From positions 806,001 to 870,000 of the forward strand of contig NZ_CP045644.1 in NCBI RefSeq assembly GCF_009498455.1: DNA of 64,000 nucleotides, in the 5' to 3' direction. This document shows, in pieces, positions 37,371-45,881 of the stretch (positions are counted from its first letter, which is position 1; each line of letters starts with the position of its first letter). This DNA is from Variovorax paradoxus. GTDB lineage: Bacteria > Pseudomonadota > Gammaproteobacteria > Burkholderiales > Burkholderiaceae_C. A program made the position numbers and the translations under genes. The notes beneath the pieces were generated by a model that saw only the letters and a program-made list of their open reading frames with translations, was not told where the DNA came from and did no database searches.

Positions 37371-37907
37371 ATGTCGAAACGGATCTCAACGATGCTTGCC
37401 GGAGCGGCTGCTGTGATCGTGATTGCCGCTGCAGGACTTGCGGCTGTTTGGTGGACGGGAGGGTACAACGTCGCGGCGGACGAGGCGCACTCCCGGCCTG
37501 TCGCTTCCGCCCTGACTTCAATGCGCGAGCGCTCGGTCTCTGCGCGCGCGCGAAGGATCGCTGTGCCAGACCTCGAGTCACCGCAGATGGTCGCCCTTGG
37601 CGCAAAGCAATACAGGGAAATGTGTGCGAGCTGTCACCTGGCACCGGGGATAGAAAACACAGAGCTGCGTCGAGGACTCAACCCGCGCCCACCGGATCTC
37701 GCACGCCATGGCGTGCACGATCCGGCGGAATCCTTCTGGATCGTCAAGTACGGCATCAAGATGTCTGGAATGCCGGCGTGGGGCCTCACCCACGACGATC
37801 AAACACTCTGGGCCATCGTGGCCTTCATGCAGCGCATGCCGAAACTGTCGGCAAAGCAGTTCGATGAACTGAGCTCCGACGGCGCGTTCCATCACGATGC
37901 GAACTAA
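37371..37907 (+). CDS. Membrane-anchored class I cytochrome c
   Basis: A 178-residue protein with an N-terminal membrane anchor (about 10-30), one haem site CASCH in YREMCASCHLAPG, and a likely axial methionine in KMSGMPAWG. The fold resembles small cytochromes that donate electrons to terminal oxidases or copper oxidases. It is 12 bp after copB, so it belongs to the cop operon. It overlaps the next gene by 11 bases if that gene starts at 37897. Confidence 0.8.
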   Translation: MSKRISTMLAGAAAVIVIAAAGLAAVWWTGGYNVAADEAHSRPVASALTSMRERSVSARARRIAVPDLESPQMVALGAKQYREMCASCHLAPGIENTELRRGLNPRPPDLARHGVHDPAESFWIVKYGIKMSGMPAWGLTHDDQTLWAIVAFMQRMPKLSAKQFDELSSDGAFHHDAN

Positions 37908-39789
37908 AAAGGGTGGACCAAGCGCCGTCTGCTCGGATGAGTACAACGTGAAGACACATCAAGCATATCAACCCATCTCCGACTATGCGCTGATCGGCAA
38001 CACGCATTCGGCCGCGTTGATCGGACGCGACGGTGCGATTGATTGGTGCTGCCTGCCGCAATTCGACAGTCCAGCGGTCTTCTGTCGGCTGCTGGATGCC
38101 CAGCTCGGTGGTTATTTCAAACTCGCGCCCGCTGGCGCTCACCGGAGCACACGGCGCTATGCAGCGAACGGTGCGGCACTCGAAACGGAGTTTTCGACTG
38201 CGGGTGGTGCCGTTCGCGTGACCGATTTCATGCACAGCGAACGCTTGGCCACCAGTCGGATCGGGATCGATAAAGCCCACTGCCACCGGTTGCTGCGGTG
38301 CATCGACGGCCTCGGCGGTGATGTTGAGCTGGAGGTAGCGCTAAGACCGACATTCGACTTCGCACGGCAGGCCGCGCATTGGAACCAAAGCGCGCTTGGC
38401 TGGCATGTCACCGGCGGCGGGCAGCACCTGTTATTGGAAAGCATGCCTGTCATCGAATGCCGCCTGCGCGGCGACATAGCGCAGGCGCGGCTTTCTGTTC
38501 GCACCGGTGAGCGGGCCTGGCTCATTGTGTCGCAGGTCGACGCCATGACGCTTCAGGCTCCTCCGCCCGCGGGCGATCCCGAGGTGCTGCTCGAGGAAAC
38601 GCGACGTCATTGGGCGGAATGGGACCGGCTCTATACCTACGAAGGGCCCTATCAAGCGCAGGTTCGCATCAGCGCGCGCGTGCTCAAGCTTCTGACATTC
38701 GGCCCGACCGGAGCACTGGTAGCGGCTCCTACGGCCTCGCTGCCGGAGCTCGTCGGCGGCGCACGCAACTGGGACTATCGATTTTGCTGGCTGCGCGATT
38801 CGGCGCTGGTGTTGCGCGCGCTGATGGCCGTCGGCTACCACGAAGCCGCGATGGATTTCTTTCGTTGGCTGGAAGAGTTATGCCAAGGGGAATGCGATGC
38901 GATCCAGATCATGTATCGGATCGACGGCGGTCGAGACCTTCCTGAGCAGGAACTGGAGCACCTGGAGGGATACCGCGGTTCCCAACCGGTACGCATCGGC
39001 AACGCAGCGGCGCAGCAGAAACAGCTCGACGCCTACGGTCACGTCCTGGATGCGGTTCTGGTGTGCCATGAGGGCATGCGCATGTCGTTGAGTTCGGGCC
39101 TGCGGCACGTGCTTGCGAGGTTGGCGGATGAGGCGGCTGCGCACTGGCGTGAGCCTGACCAGGGCTTCTGGGAAAGCCGCGGGCCGCCACAACACTTTGT
39201 CTCATCGAAACTGATGTGTTGGGTCGCTCTGGATCGAGCCGTTCGACTTGCGGCCACGGCCGCGCTCGAAGGCAACGTGGATGGCTGGAGGGCTGAGCGC
39301 GATGCGGTGCGCCAGGCAATCCTGGAGCATGGCTACGACGCGAGAGCACAGGCGTTCACCCAGGCCTTCGGCAGCGCCGAACTCGATGCGAGCGCGCTGC
39401 TGATCCCGCTCGTAGGCTTCCTTCCGGCCGGTGACGAGCGGATGGCCAACACCGTGGAAAGCATTCGCCATCGGCTCATGAACCACGGACTGGTGTACCG
39501 CTACGGCGGAAACGACGGCGTCGCAGGCGGAGAGGCGGCGCTTGCGATGTGCAGCTTCTGGATGGTCGATAACCTCGCACTGCAGGCTCGGGTCGACGAG
39601 GCATGCATGCTGTTTGAACACATCGTCTCCTTCAGCAGCGATCTCGGTCTTCTTTCCGAGGAAATCGATCCGTTGACCGGCCAGTTGCTCGGCAACTACC
39701 CCCAGGGCTTCACTCATTTGGCGCTGATCGAATCGGCACTGGCGATCGGTGCCGCGCAGCGCAGGCAGATGCGAGGAGCGCAGGAATGA
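37897..39789 (+). CDS. Glycoside hydrolase family 15 protein
   Basis: A 630-residue enzyme with an N-terminal beta-sandwich (YALIGNTHSAALIGRDGAIDWCC) and a C-terminal (alpha/alpha)6 barrel. Diagnostic pieces are PELVGGARNWDYRFCWLRDSA (split over its turn, catalytic-acid region) and LLSEEIDP with the catalytic base Glu. GH15 enzymes hydrolyse alpha-glucosides such as starch or trehalose. A GTG at 37948 is an alternative start. It overlaps the SDR gene by four bases, and the two plus the next gene form a tight block. Confidence 0.85.
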   Translation: MRTKKGGPSAVCSDEYNVKTHQAYQPISDYALIGNTHSAALIGRDGAIDWCCLPQFDSPAVFCRLLDAQLGGYFKLAPAGAHRSTRRYAANGAALETEFSTAGGAVRVTDFMHSERLATSRIGIDKAHCHRLLRCIDGLGGDVELEVALRPTFDFARQAAHWNQSALGWHVTGGGQHLLLESMPVIECRLRGDIAQARLSVRTGERAWLIVSQVDAMTLQAPPPAGDPEVLLEETRRHWAEWDRLYTYEGPYQAQVRISARVLKLLTFGPTGALVAAPTASLPELVGGARNWDYRFCWLRDSALVLRALMAVGYHEAAMDFFRWLEELCQGECDAIQIMYRIDGGRDLPEQELEHLEGYRGSQPVRIGNAAAQQKQLDAYGHVLDAVLVCHEGMRMSLSSGLRHVLARLADEAAAHWREPDQGFWESRGPPQHFVSSKLMCWVALDRAVRLAATAALEGNVDGWRAERDAVRQAILEHGYDARAQAFTQAFGSAELDASALLIPLVGFLPAGDERMANTVESIRHRLMNHGLVYRYGGNDGVAGGEAALAMCSFWMVDNLALQARVDEACMLFEHIVSFSSDLGLLSEEIDPLTGQLLGNYPQGFTHLALIESALAIGAAQRRQMRGAQE

Positions 39790-40778
39790 ACGGCCCCCTT
39801 GTTGTTGTCATCAGCGGGGGAACCGCCGGCGTCGGACGGGCAACCGCGCTTGCATTCGCGCGCCGGGGCGACTGGGTCGCGATCCTTGCGCGCGACGAGG
39901 GGCGCCTGCAATCCGCGTGTGCCGAACTGCGCGCAACCGGATCGACCGTCCTTGGAATCGCCACCGACATGGCGGATGCCGCGCAGGTGGAGGCTGCCGC
40001 CGACCGCATCGAGCGCGAGCTGGGTGTGATCTCCATCTGGGTCAACAACTCGGCTACGACGGTTTTTGCGCCGGTGCTGGAGACGACGCCCGAGGAGTTC
40101 AGGCGTGTGACGGAGGTGACATACCTCGGTGCGGTCCATGGCACGCTCGCCGCGCTCAGGCGCATGCATCCGCGCAATGACGGCTGCATCGTCCAGACGG
40201 GGTCGGCCCTTGCTTATCGTTCGATCCCGCTGCAGTCGGCCTACTGCGCCGCAAAGGCCGCCATCCGCGGATTCACGGATTCGCTGCGCTGCGAACTGAT
40301 CCGCGACGGCTCGAAAGTGCGGCTCACGATGGTGCAATTGTCCGCGTTCAACACGCCGCAGTTCGAATGGGTGCGAAGCAAGCTGCCGCGGCGCGTTCAG
40401 CCCGTGCCGCCGATTTTTCAGCCCGAGTTGGCAGCCGACGCCATCGTCTGGGCCGCCACCCATCGTCGGCGCGAAGTGTGGGTCGGCTGGCCGGCCGCGA
40501 AGGCCATTCTTTCAAGTCGCATCGTGCCTGGCATCGGTGATCGGTTGGCGGCCCGGCAGGCGTATGACTCCCAGATGACGCTGGAGCCGGCGCAGCCCGG
40601 CCGGCCGGACAACCTGTTCACGCCCGTGGCAGGTCCTTTCGCAGCCCACGGACGCTTCGATGCCCAGGCACGCGGCGCCAGCGTGCAATGGTGGTGCTCG
40701 AAGCAACGCTGGACGCTGACGGCGTTCGCGGCGGCGCTGGCGGTCGCGGTCATCTTTTTGGCGCGCTGGAGCAACTGA
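39786..40778 (+). CDS. Short-chain dehydrogenase with C-terminal membrane helix
   Basis: A 330-residue SDR with the nucleotide motif GGTAGVGRA, NNSA, active-site Ser (TGSALAYRS) and YCAAK. The tail has an extra 60 residues ending in a membrane helix (LTAFAAALAVAVIFLARW), so it is a membrane-attached reductase. The substrate is unknown. It overlaps GH15 by four bases and is three bases from the next gene. Confidence 0.82.
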   Translation: MNGPLVVVISGGTAGVGRATALAFARRGDWVAILARDEGRLQSACAELRATGSTVLGIATDMADAAQVEAAADRIERELGVISIWVNNSATTVFAPVLETTPEEFRRVTEVTYLGAVHGTLAALRRMHPRNDGCIVQTGSALAYRSIPLQSAYCAAKAAIRGFTDSLRCELIRDGSKVRLTMVQLSAFNTPQFEWVRSKLPRRVQPVPPIFQPELAADAIVWAATHRRREVWVGWPAAKAILSSRIVPGIGDRLAARQAYDSQMTLEPAQPGRPDNLFTPVAGPFAAHGRFDAQARGASVQWWCSKQRWTLTAFAAALAVAVIFLARWSN

Positions 40779-40781
40779 TCA

Positions 40782-43319
40782 ATGAATAGAAATGCCAAAG
40801 GCCTCGTGCTCGTGACCGGCGCCAGTGGCTTCGTCGGGCGCGCGGTGGTGGCTCGACTCGCGAAGCTCTATACCGTCGTCGCGCTGGATCGCCCGGGCCC
40901 TCCCGACCTTGGCGCCGGCGCCAAGGTCGTGGATATCGACCTTGCTTCCGACGCCAGCGTACGAGATGCTCTGGCGCGCGTGCGCGCCGATTTTGGCGGC
41001 CGGGTCGCGTCGGTGATTCATCTGGCGGCCTATTTCGACCTCGAAGGTGTCCCTCATCCCGACTACGAGTGCGTGACCGTGGGCGGCACGCAGCGGCTGC
41101 TGCGCGAACTGCAGGCTTTCGAGGTTGAGCAGTTCGTGTTCGCCAGCACGCTGCTCGTCCATGCACCCGGGCGGCCGGGTCAACCGATCGATGAGGACTG
41201 GCCGGTCGAGCCGAAGCTGCCGTATCGAGAATCGAAGATCAAGACCGAAAAGTTGATCCGCGAGGAACGCGGCAAGATTCCCGCCGTCTTCGTTCGACCC
41301 GCCGGCGTCTATGACGACAAGGGACACGCGGTCTTTCTGGCCCACCAGATCGCCCGCATCTACGAGCGCAAGCTCAACAGCCGCGTCTATCCGGGCAACC
41401 TTGATGCGGGCCAGCCGTTCTTGCACTTGAACGATCTGGTCGATGCGCTGAAACGGATCGTCGAACGCCGCCACGAACTGCCACCCGAGTTGCCCGTGTT
41501 GCTGGCAGAGCCGAGGACACCTTCGTTCCGAGACCTGCAACAGGCCATTGGCCGCCTGGTGCACGGCGAAGCATGGGCTACAAAGGAAGTTCCCGAGGGA
41601 ATCGCGCGCATGGGCGTCGAGCTTGAGGACAAGGTCCTGGGCGAGGATCCGTTCATCCGGTCCTGGATGGTCGAGATCGCGGGCGACCATTACGAGGTCG
41701 ACATTTCTCGCGCGAGGAAGCTGCTCGGCTGGCGGCCTCGACATGCGGTGATGGATGTGCTGCCGAAGATTGTCGAGGCCTTGAAGTCCGATCCGCCTGC
41801 CTGGTATCACAGCAACAAGCTGAATGCGTCCGTGGTCGCAGACCGCGCACCTGCCGTTCTCGGCCAGGGCGACGCAAAGACCGAAACCCACCATGACAGC
41901 ATGCGGGAACATCAACAGCAGATGCGACGCATGCACTTTGACATGCTGTGGGTCCATTTCTTCAACATGCTGCTTGGCGGATGGCTCATAAGCAGTGCGT
42001 TCGCGTTCGACGCTTTTGATGCTCAAGCCTTCGGCCACATGATCTGGCAAGTGACCGCCGAGCGCGGCCTGGCCGATCCGGCGCAGCGCATGGCTTGGCT
42101 CGGATGGAGCGATGTCGTCTGCGGCGCACTGATCATCCTGTTCGGCGCGATGTCTCTGTCGCAAAAATTTTCGTGGGCGCAGTGGGCCAATGCGGCCGTC
42201 GGCGTCTGGCTGCTGTTCGCGCCGCTTGTGTTTTGGTCGCCGAGCGCCGCGATCTACAACAACGACACCTTGGTCGGGGTGCTCGTGATCAGCTTCGCCA
42301 TTCTCGTTCCCATGATGCCGGGGATGAGCATGGAGTCGATGATGGACCAGTCCGACATGCCGGCAGGCTGGTCCTATTCGCCATCGACTTATCTGCAACG
42401 CCTGCCGATCGTGGCGCTGGCATTCATCGGCTTCGTCATTGCACGCCAGCTCACCGCCTACCAGCTCGGCCACATCGCTGGCGTCTGGGACCCTTTTTTC
42501 TCAGGCACGGCAGGGCGCAACGGAACCGAAGCGATCATCACGTCCGACGTGTCCAAGGCGTGGCCGATTGCTGATGGCGGGCTCGGCGCAGTGAGCTATC
42601 TGCTGGAAGTCCTGATGGGCGTCATGGGCGGGCGGCAGCGCTGGCGAACGATGCCGTGGATGGTCGCGGCGTTCGGTGTGGTGGTGGTCCCGCTGGGGGT
42701 GGTCAGCATCTACTTCATCATCATCCAGCCGATCATGCTCGGCACCTGGTGCGCCTTATGCCTGGTCGCGGCGCTCGCGATGGTCATCATGATCCCCTAT
42801 ACCCTCGACGAACTCGTTGCGATGGGACAGTTTCTCGTCCAAGGCCATCGCCGCGGCGACCCGTTCCGGCGCATATTTTTCATGGGTGGCCCCTCTCCCG
42901 GGAGCAAGCAGGATCGACAGCCCGATTTCGACGCGCCGCTGATCAAGACAGTCGCATCTGCCCTGCGCGGCGTGCAAGTGCCTTGGACACTCGCCGCCTG
43001 TGCGCTGCTCGGCGCAGGATTGATGTTCACGCGTTTGATGTTCGGTTCCGAGCCGCCCATGGCCAACAGCGATCACCTGGTTGGCGCGCTCATCATCACG
43101 GTGGCGATCTCGGCCATGGCGGAGGTAGGTCGGCTGCTGCGCTTCATCAATGTTGCGCTGGGTCTTTGGCTCGTTGCCGCGCCATGGGTCTTGGACGGAG
43201 CGTCGGTTGCCGCCTCCGCAGGAAGCGTCGCTTTCGGAGTTGCGGTGGTCGCGCTCAGCCTCCCGCGGGGACGACGCAGCAAGGAACACTATGGCAGCTG
43301 GGATCGCTGGGTCCTGTAG
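40782..43319 (+). CDS. NAD-dependent epimerase - SPW repeat - vitamin K epoxide reductase fusion
   Basis: An 845-residue multidomain protein. Residues 1-330 are an NAD-dependent epimerase (GASGFVGRAVV and PYRESKIKTEK, which carries the YxxxK pair). Residues 375-520 hold an SPW-type repeat (HFFNMLLGGWLISSAF, WLLFAPLVFW). Residues 540-700 are a four-helix VKOR domain with the CxxC site WCALC (about residue 657), followed by a second SPW repeat and the tail WDRWVL. VKOR enzymes act as DsbB-like quinone-coupled disulfide generators. The combination suggests a membrane redox and envelope-modification protein. Confidence 0.82.
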   Translation: MNRNAKGLVLVTGASGFVGRAVVARLAKLYTVVALDRPGPPDLGAGAKVVDIDLASDASVRDALARVRADFGGRVASVIHLAAYFDLEGVPHPDYECVTVGGTQRLLRELQAFEVEQFVFASTLLVHAPGRPGQPIDEDWPVEPKLPYRESKIKTEKLIREERGKIPAVFVRPAGVYDDKGHAVFLAHQIARIYERKLNSRVYPGNLDAGQPFLHLNDLVDALKRIVERRHELPPELPVLLAEPRTPSFRDLQQAIGRLVHGEAWATKEVPEGIARMGVELEDKVLGEDPFIRSWMVEIAGDHYEVDISRARKLLGWRPRHAVMDVLPKIVEALKSDPPAWYHSNKLNASVVADRAPAVLGQGDAKTETHHDSMREHQQQMRRMHFDMLWVHFFNMLLGGWLISSAFAFDAFDAQAFGHMIWQVTAERGLADPAQRMAWLGWSDVVCGALIILFGAMSLSQKFSWAQWANAAVGVWLLFAPLVFWSPSAAIYNNDTLVGVLVISFAILVPMMPGMSMESMMDQSDMPAGWSYSPSTYLQRLPIVALAFIGFVIARQLTAYQLGHIAGVWDPFFSGTAGRNGTEAIITSDVSKAWPIADGGLGAVSYLLEVLMGVMGGRQRWRTMPWMVAAFGVVVVPLGVVSIYFIIIQPIMLGTWCALCLVAALAMVIMIPYTLDELVAMGQFLVQGHRRGDPFRRIFFMGGPSPGSKQDRQPDFDAPLIKTVASALRGVQVPWTLAACALLGAGLMFTRLMFGSEPPMANSDHLVGALIITVAISAMAEVGRLLRFINVALGLWLVAAPWVLDGASVAASAGSVAFGVAVVALSLPRGRRSKEHYGSWDRWVL

Positions 43320-43406
43320 GTGCAGGCGCGCCGCGCTGATGGCGGTTGCGAAGGCTCTCGCCGACAGAGTTCGAACAGCTCATCTGGCAATCGCGCGGGA
43401 GATTGG

Positions 43407-43422
43407 ATTACGCAACTGTAAT
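43407..43422 (+). promoter_or_regulatory. CopR/CusR-type box before the 43546 gene
   Basis: ATTAC-GCAACT-GTAAT, an inverted repeat with five-base arms and a six-base spacer, identical in its arms to the core of 48009-48032. It lies 124 bp upstream of ATG 43546. Confidence 0.6.
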
Positions 43423-43545
43423 GCCCGCGTCCGGCTTTCGCCAAAGCCGCTTCCTACAGTGGGTGCGACAGCTGTCCCCACAGGGGGCCTGACGGGACAA
43501 ATGTCCTTTTCGCCGGAACGCCGGCAACGACCCAAGGAGCTTTTC

Positions 43546-43884
43546 ATGACGAACCAGAACACGATCCCTCAACGCAAAACCTTCACTCTCAAGAGCACGC
43601 TCATCGGATTCAGCGCTGCCGTTCTGTTCTCGGGCACTGCCATTGCGCAAAACCACACGTCCGAGGCCGTCCCGCAGACGAACACGAAGCCGCAGATCGC
43701 AGCCGAAGCCAAGAAGAGCGCGAAGCCGACGGGAACCAAACCGATCAAGGATGGCAGCACCGCCGAGGGCGAAGGCTCGGGCGTGAAGAAGACGACGCGG
43801 CCCGAGGCCACGGGCCAGGGAAGAGCCGCCGCTCGGGAGGCGCGTCCGCACCGCGATCCCGGTCAAGGCGGCACCCCGAAGTAA
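43546..43884 (+). CDS. Hypothetical exported protein with GGTPK tail (copy 2)
   Basis: A 112-residue protein with a signal peptide (to about residue 35, ending AIA) and the tail KDGSTAEGEGSGV, RPEATGQGRAAAREARPH and GQGGTPK. The tail is the same as in 24794-25090, so the two form a family unknown to me. AAGGAGC precedes the ATG, and a CopR-type box lies upstream. It is likely copper-induced and periplasmic. Confidence 0.7.
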   Translation: MTNQNTIPQRKTFTLKSTLIGFSAAVLFSGTAIAQNHTSEAVPQTNTKPQIAAEAKKSAKPTGTKPIKDGSTAEGEGSGVKKTTRPEATGQGRAAAREARPHRDPGQGGTPK

Positions 43885-44022
43885 CCACCATGAAATCCAT
43901 GCTGTCGGGCTTCGCAACGACCAAGGTCCTGGAGGGGGGCGGCAGCAGATGGTTCAGGGCTGTCGAGCCACGGCAGCCCATTTGTCGCCGGGTCACCGGC
44001 ATTCACTTCAAAGGAGTCGACA

Positions 44023-44352
44023 ATGTCACATGAGAGCTATACCGCATGCATCGAAGCCTGCAACGGCTGCGCCACTGCCTGCAATCATTGCGCGTCCGCG
44101 TGCCTGAAAGAAGACAACGTCAAGATGATGGCAAGGTGCATCGCCCTTGACATCGATTGCGCCGCTGCCTGCCAGTTTGCTGCGGCCGCAATGGCCCGCG
44201 GCAGTGAACATGCCAAGGCCATATGCGCACTGTGCGCGGACATCTGCGACGCATGCGGTGCAGAGTGCGAGAAGCACCAGATGGCTCACTGCAAGGCGTG
44301 CGCCAAGGCCTGCAAGGATTGCGCTGCTGCATGTCGGGCCATGGCGCATTGA
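44023..44352 (+). CDS. csp3: Four-helix Cys-rich copper storage protein (Csp3 type)
   Basis: A 109-residue protein with 19 cysteines arranged as CxxxC, CxxC and CxxxCxxC along four amphipathic helices, and few other polar patterns. It matches the four-helix-bundle copper-storage proteins that bind many Cu(I) ions inside the bundle. No signal peptide is seen, so it is the cytosolic Csp3 type. It lies alone, 138 bp after the previous gene. Confidence 0.88.
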   Translation: MSHESYTACIEACNGCATACNHCASACLKEDNVKMMARCIALDIDCAAACQFAAAAMARGSEHAKAICALCADICDACGAECEKHQMAHCKACAKACKDCAAACRAMAH

Positions 44353-44428
44353 TGATCGTTGGACTTGCGCAGCGGGCCGCGCTCTTGGCGAAGCGGCGCG
44401 CGGCTCTCCTCGTCACCATGGGTTTGGG

Positions 44429-45691
44429 TCACAGCGAATGAGAGATCTCGCTCAGCGGCTTCAAGCCCGAACCGAACCGTCCAATCGCTTCGCGGTGCGC
44501 TCCAAGCTCGCTGTAGGGCAGATAACGGATGCCGAGTTCGGCGACGCGCGAGAATGCCGGGCGGCGCAGCTGCAGCCGGACATCCTCGCGGCGTGCATCA
44601 GGTGCCACGAGAAACATCGAGACGCCCTTGCCCAGTTCGGTGCCCAGCGCGAGGTCTAGCATCCGCACGATGCCTGAGTAGATGGAGGTCGAATGCTCCA
44701 CCTCGAAAGCCGCGGCGATCTTCGAGCCGTCGGACTCCGCCCAGATGACGTCGATCAACCGCACCGAGTCCAGGCCGGGCTGGGCGCCCGCGGGCAATTG
44801 CGTCAAGCAACCGTCGCCGAGCCGACCCCCCGCATAGCCGCGTCCCTGGTCGTTCGAAGCGATCCAGACGCCGAAGCCGAGCGACTTGCCCAGATCGCGC
44901 AGCCATCCTTGAATTTGCGTGTGGGTCGCCTCGCTCTCTCGATCTGCGGCCCAACGCTTGTGAGCGGCCGCTGAATCTTCGCGAACCTTCTCGAGGTCGG
45001 CCTCCCAGCCCTGAATGGCCGCGACATCATCGCTGCGCGGCGGCGGCGCGTACCGGCCCGAGCCGATGTCGAAGAGCAATCCGGCCAGTGCGCCCATGTC
45101 GTTGGACAGCAGCCGGCGGTGCTGCGCGTTCAGCCGAAGGCAGCCCTCGCGCATGGAAAGGTAGTGGTCCCACTTGCCAAGCTTGACGTTGCTGCCCGTG
45201 ACGGCGTTGTAGCCTTTCACGATCGCCGTGTTGAAAGGCATCACGATCGTGGGATGAACGAAGTACAGCAGGTTCGCCACAGCCGGCCCAAGGCCCTTGA
45301 TCCGATGCGCGTCAATGCGGCGGATGGCCTCGACCACCTCCTCGGCGTTGTCGCAGCAGTCGCAGGCATGCAGCAGTCGGGCAAAGGCACGCTGATTGGC
45401 ATCGTTCTCGTAGATGTCGGGAATGCGCAGCTTCGGCTTCCAGAGAAACGCGTGGTCGGCGCCCTTGAAGATCTGGCGTTGCTCCGCCACCGAGCCGACG
45501 ACGGTTTCGAGCGAGGAGCCGCGAAACGCGCTGCCGAATGTCCCTGCATCGATGTCCTTGACCACCTGGGCCAGGCCCCGGCGGATGGAGCGGAAATTCT
45601 TTAGCCGCTCGTCCCATAGAAACCAGGAGTTGTAGGTGCTCAATGAATCGGTCTTCCAGTGACCAATGAGAACTTCAAGACCAATGGACAT
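44429..45691 (-). CDS. Putative nuclease with HhH and PD-(D/E)xK-like domains
   Basis: A 420-residue protein of no family I can name. The N-terminal half (to about residue 215) is helical and contains IKGLGPAVANLLYFVHP (residues 131-147), which looks like a helix-hairpin-helix DNA-binding motif. A charged helix joins it to a C-terminal domain with LIDVIWAES (Asp314) and AAFEVEHSTSIYSG (Glu330, Glu332), a pattern like a PD-(D/E)xK nuclease with SxxYSG in the next helix. The domain ends in LFLVAP-like MFLVAPDARRED and the RPAFSRVAE segment. I start at ATG 45691; an upstream opening has no support. It is the only gene of the copper region without a metal link, and points left. Confidence 0.55.
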   Translation of the reverse strand: MSIGLEVLIGHWKTDSLSTYNSWFLWDERLKNFRSIRRGLAQVVKDIDAGTFGSAFRGSSLETVVGSVAEQRQIFKGADHAFLWKPKLRIPDIYENDANQRAFARLLHACDCCDNAEEVVEAIRRIDAHRIKGLGPAVANLLYFVHPTIVMPFNTAIVKGYNAVTGSNVKLGKWDHYLSMREGCLRLNAQHRRLLSNDMGALAGLLFDIGSGRYAPPPRSDDVAAIQGWEADLEKVREDSAAAHKRWAADRESEATHTQIQGWLRDLGKSLGFGVWIASNDQGRGYAGGRLGDGCLTQLPAGAQPGLDSVRLIDVIWAESDGSKIAAAFEVEHSTSIYSGIVRMLDLALGTELGKGVSMFLVAPDARREDVRLQLRRPAFSRVAELGIRYLPYSELGAHREAIGRFGSGLKPLSEISHSL

Positions 45692-45881
45692 GGGCGCAGA
45701 GGATTGAAATGCGCAAGGCGCGACACCGTCGATTGAAGCACGAGTCGATCTGGTCAAGTCAGCGTTTCGCGCAAGAATCCCTGGCGAGCCGACTCGCAGC
45801 CGAATCCAGCAATGGGGTCGCATGGGGCATGGCCGGCCCCTTGTCCCTACGCGAAGTGCGCGGCATGCCGAGCAACGCCTA

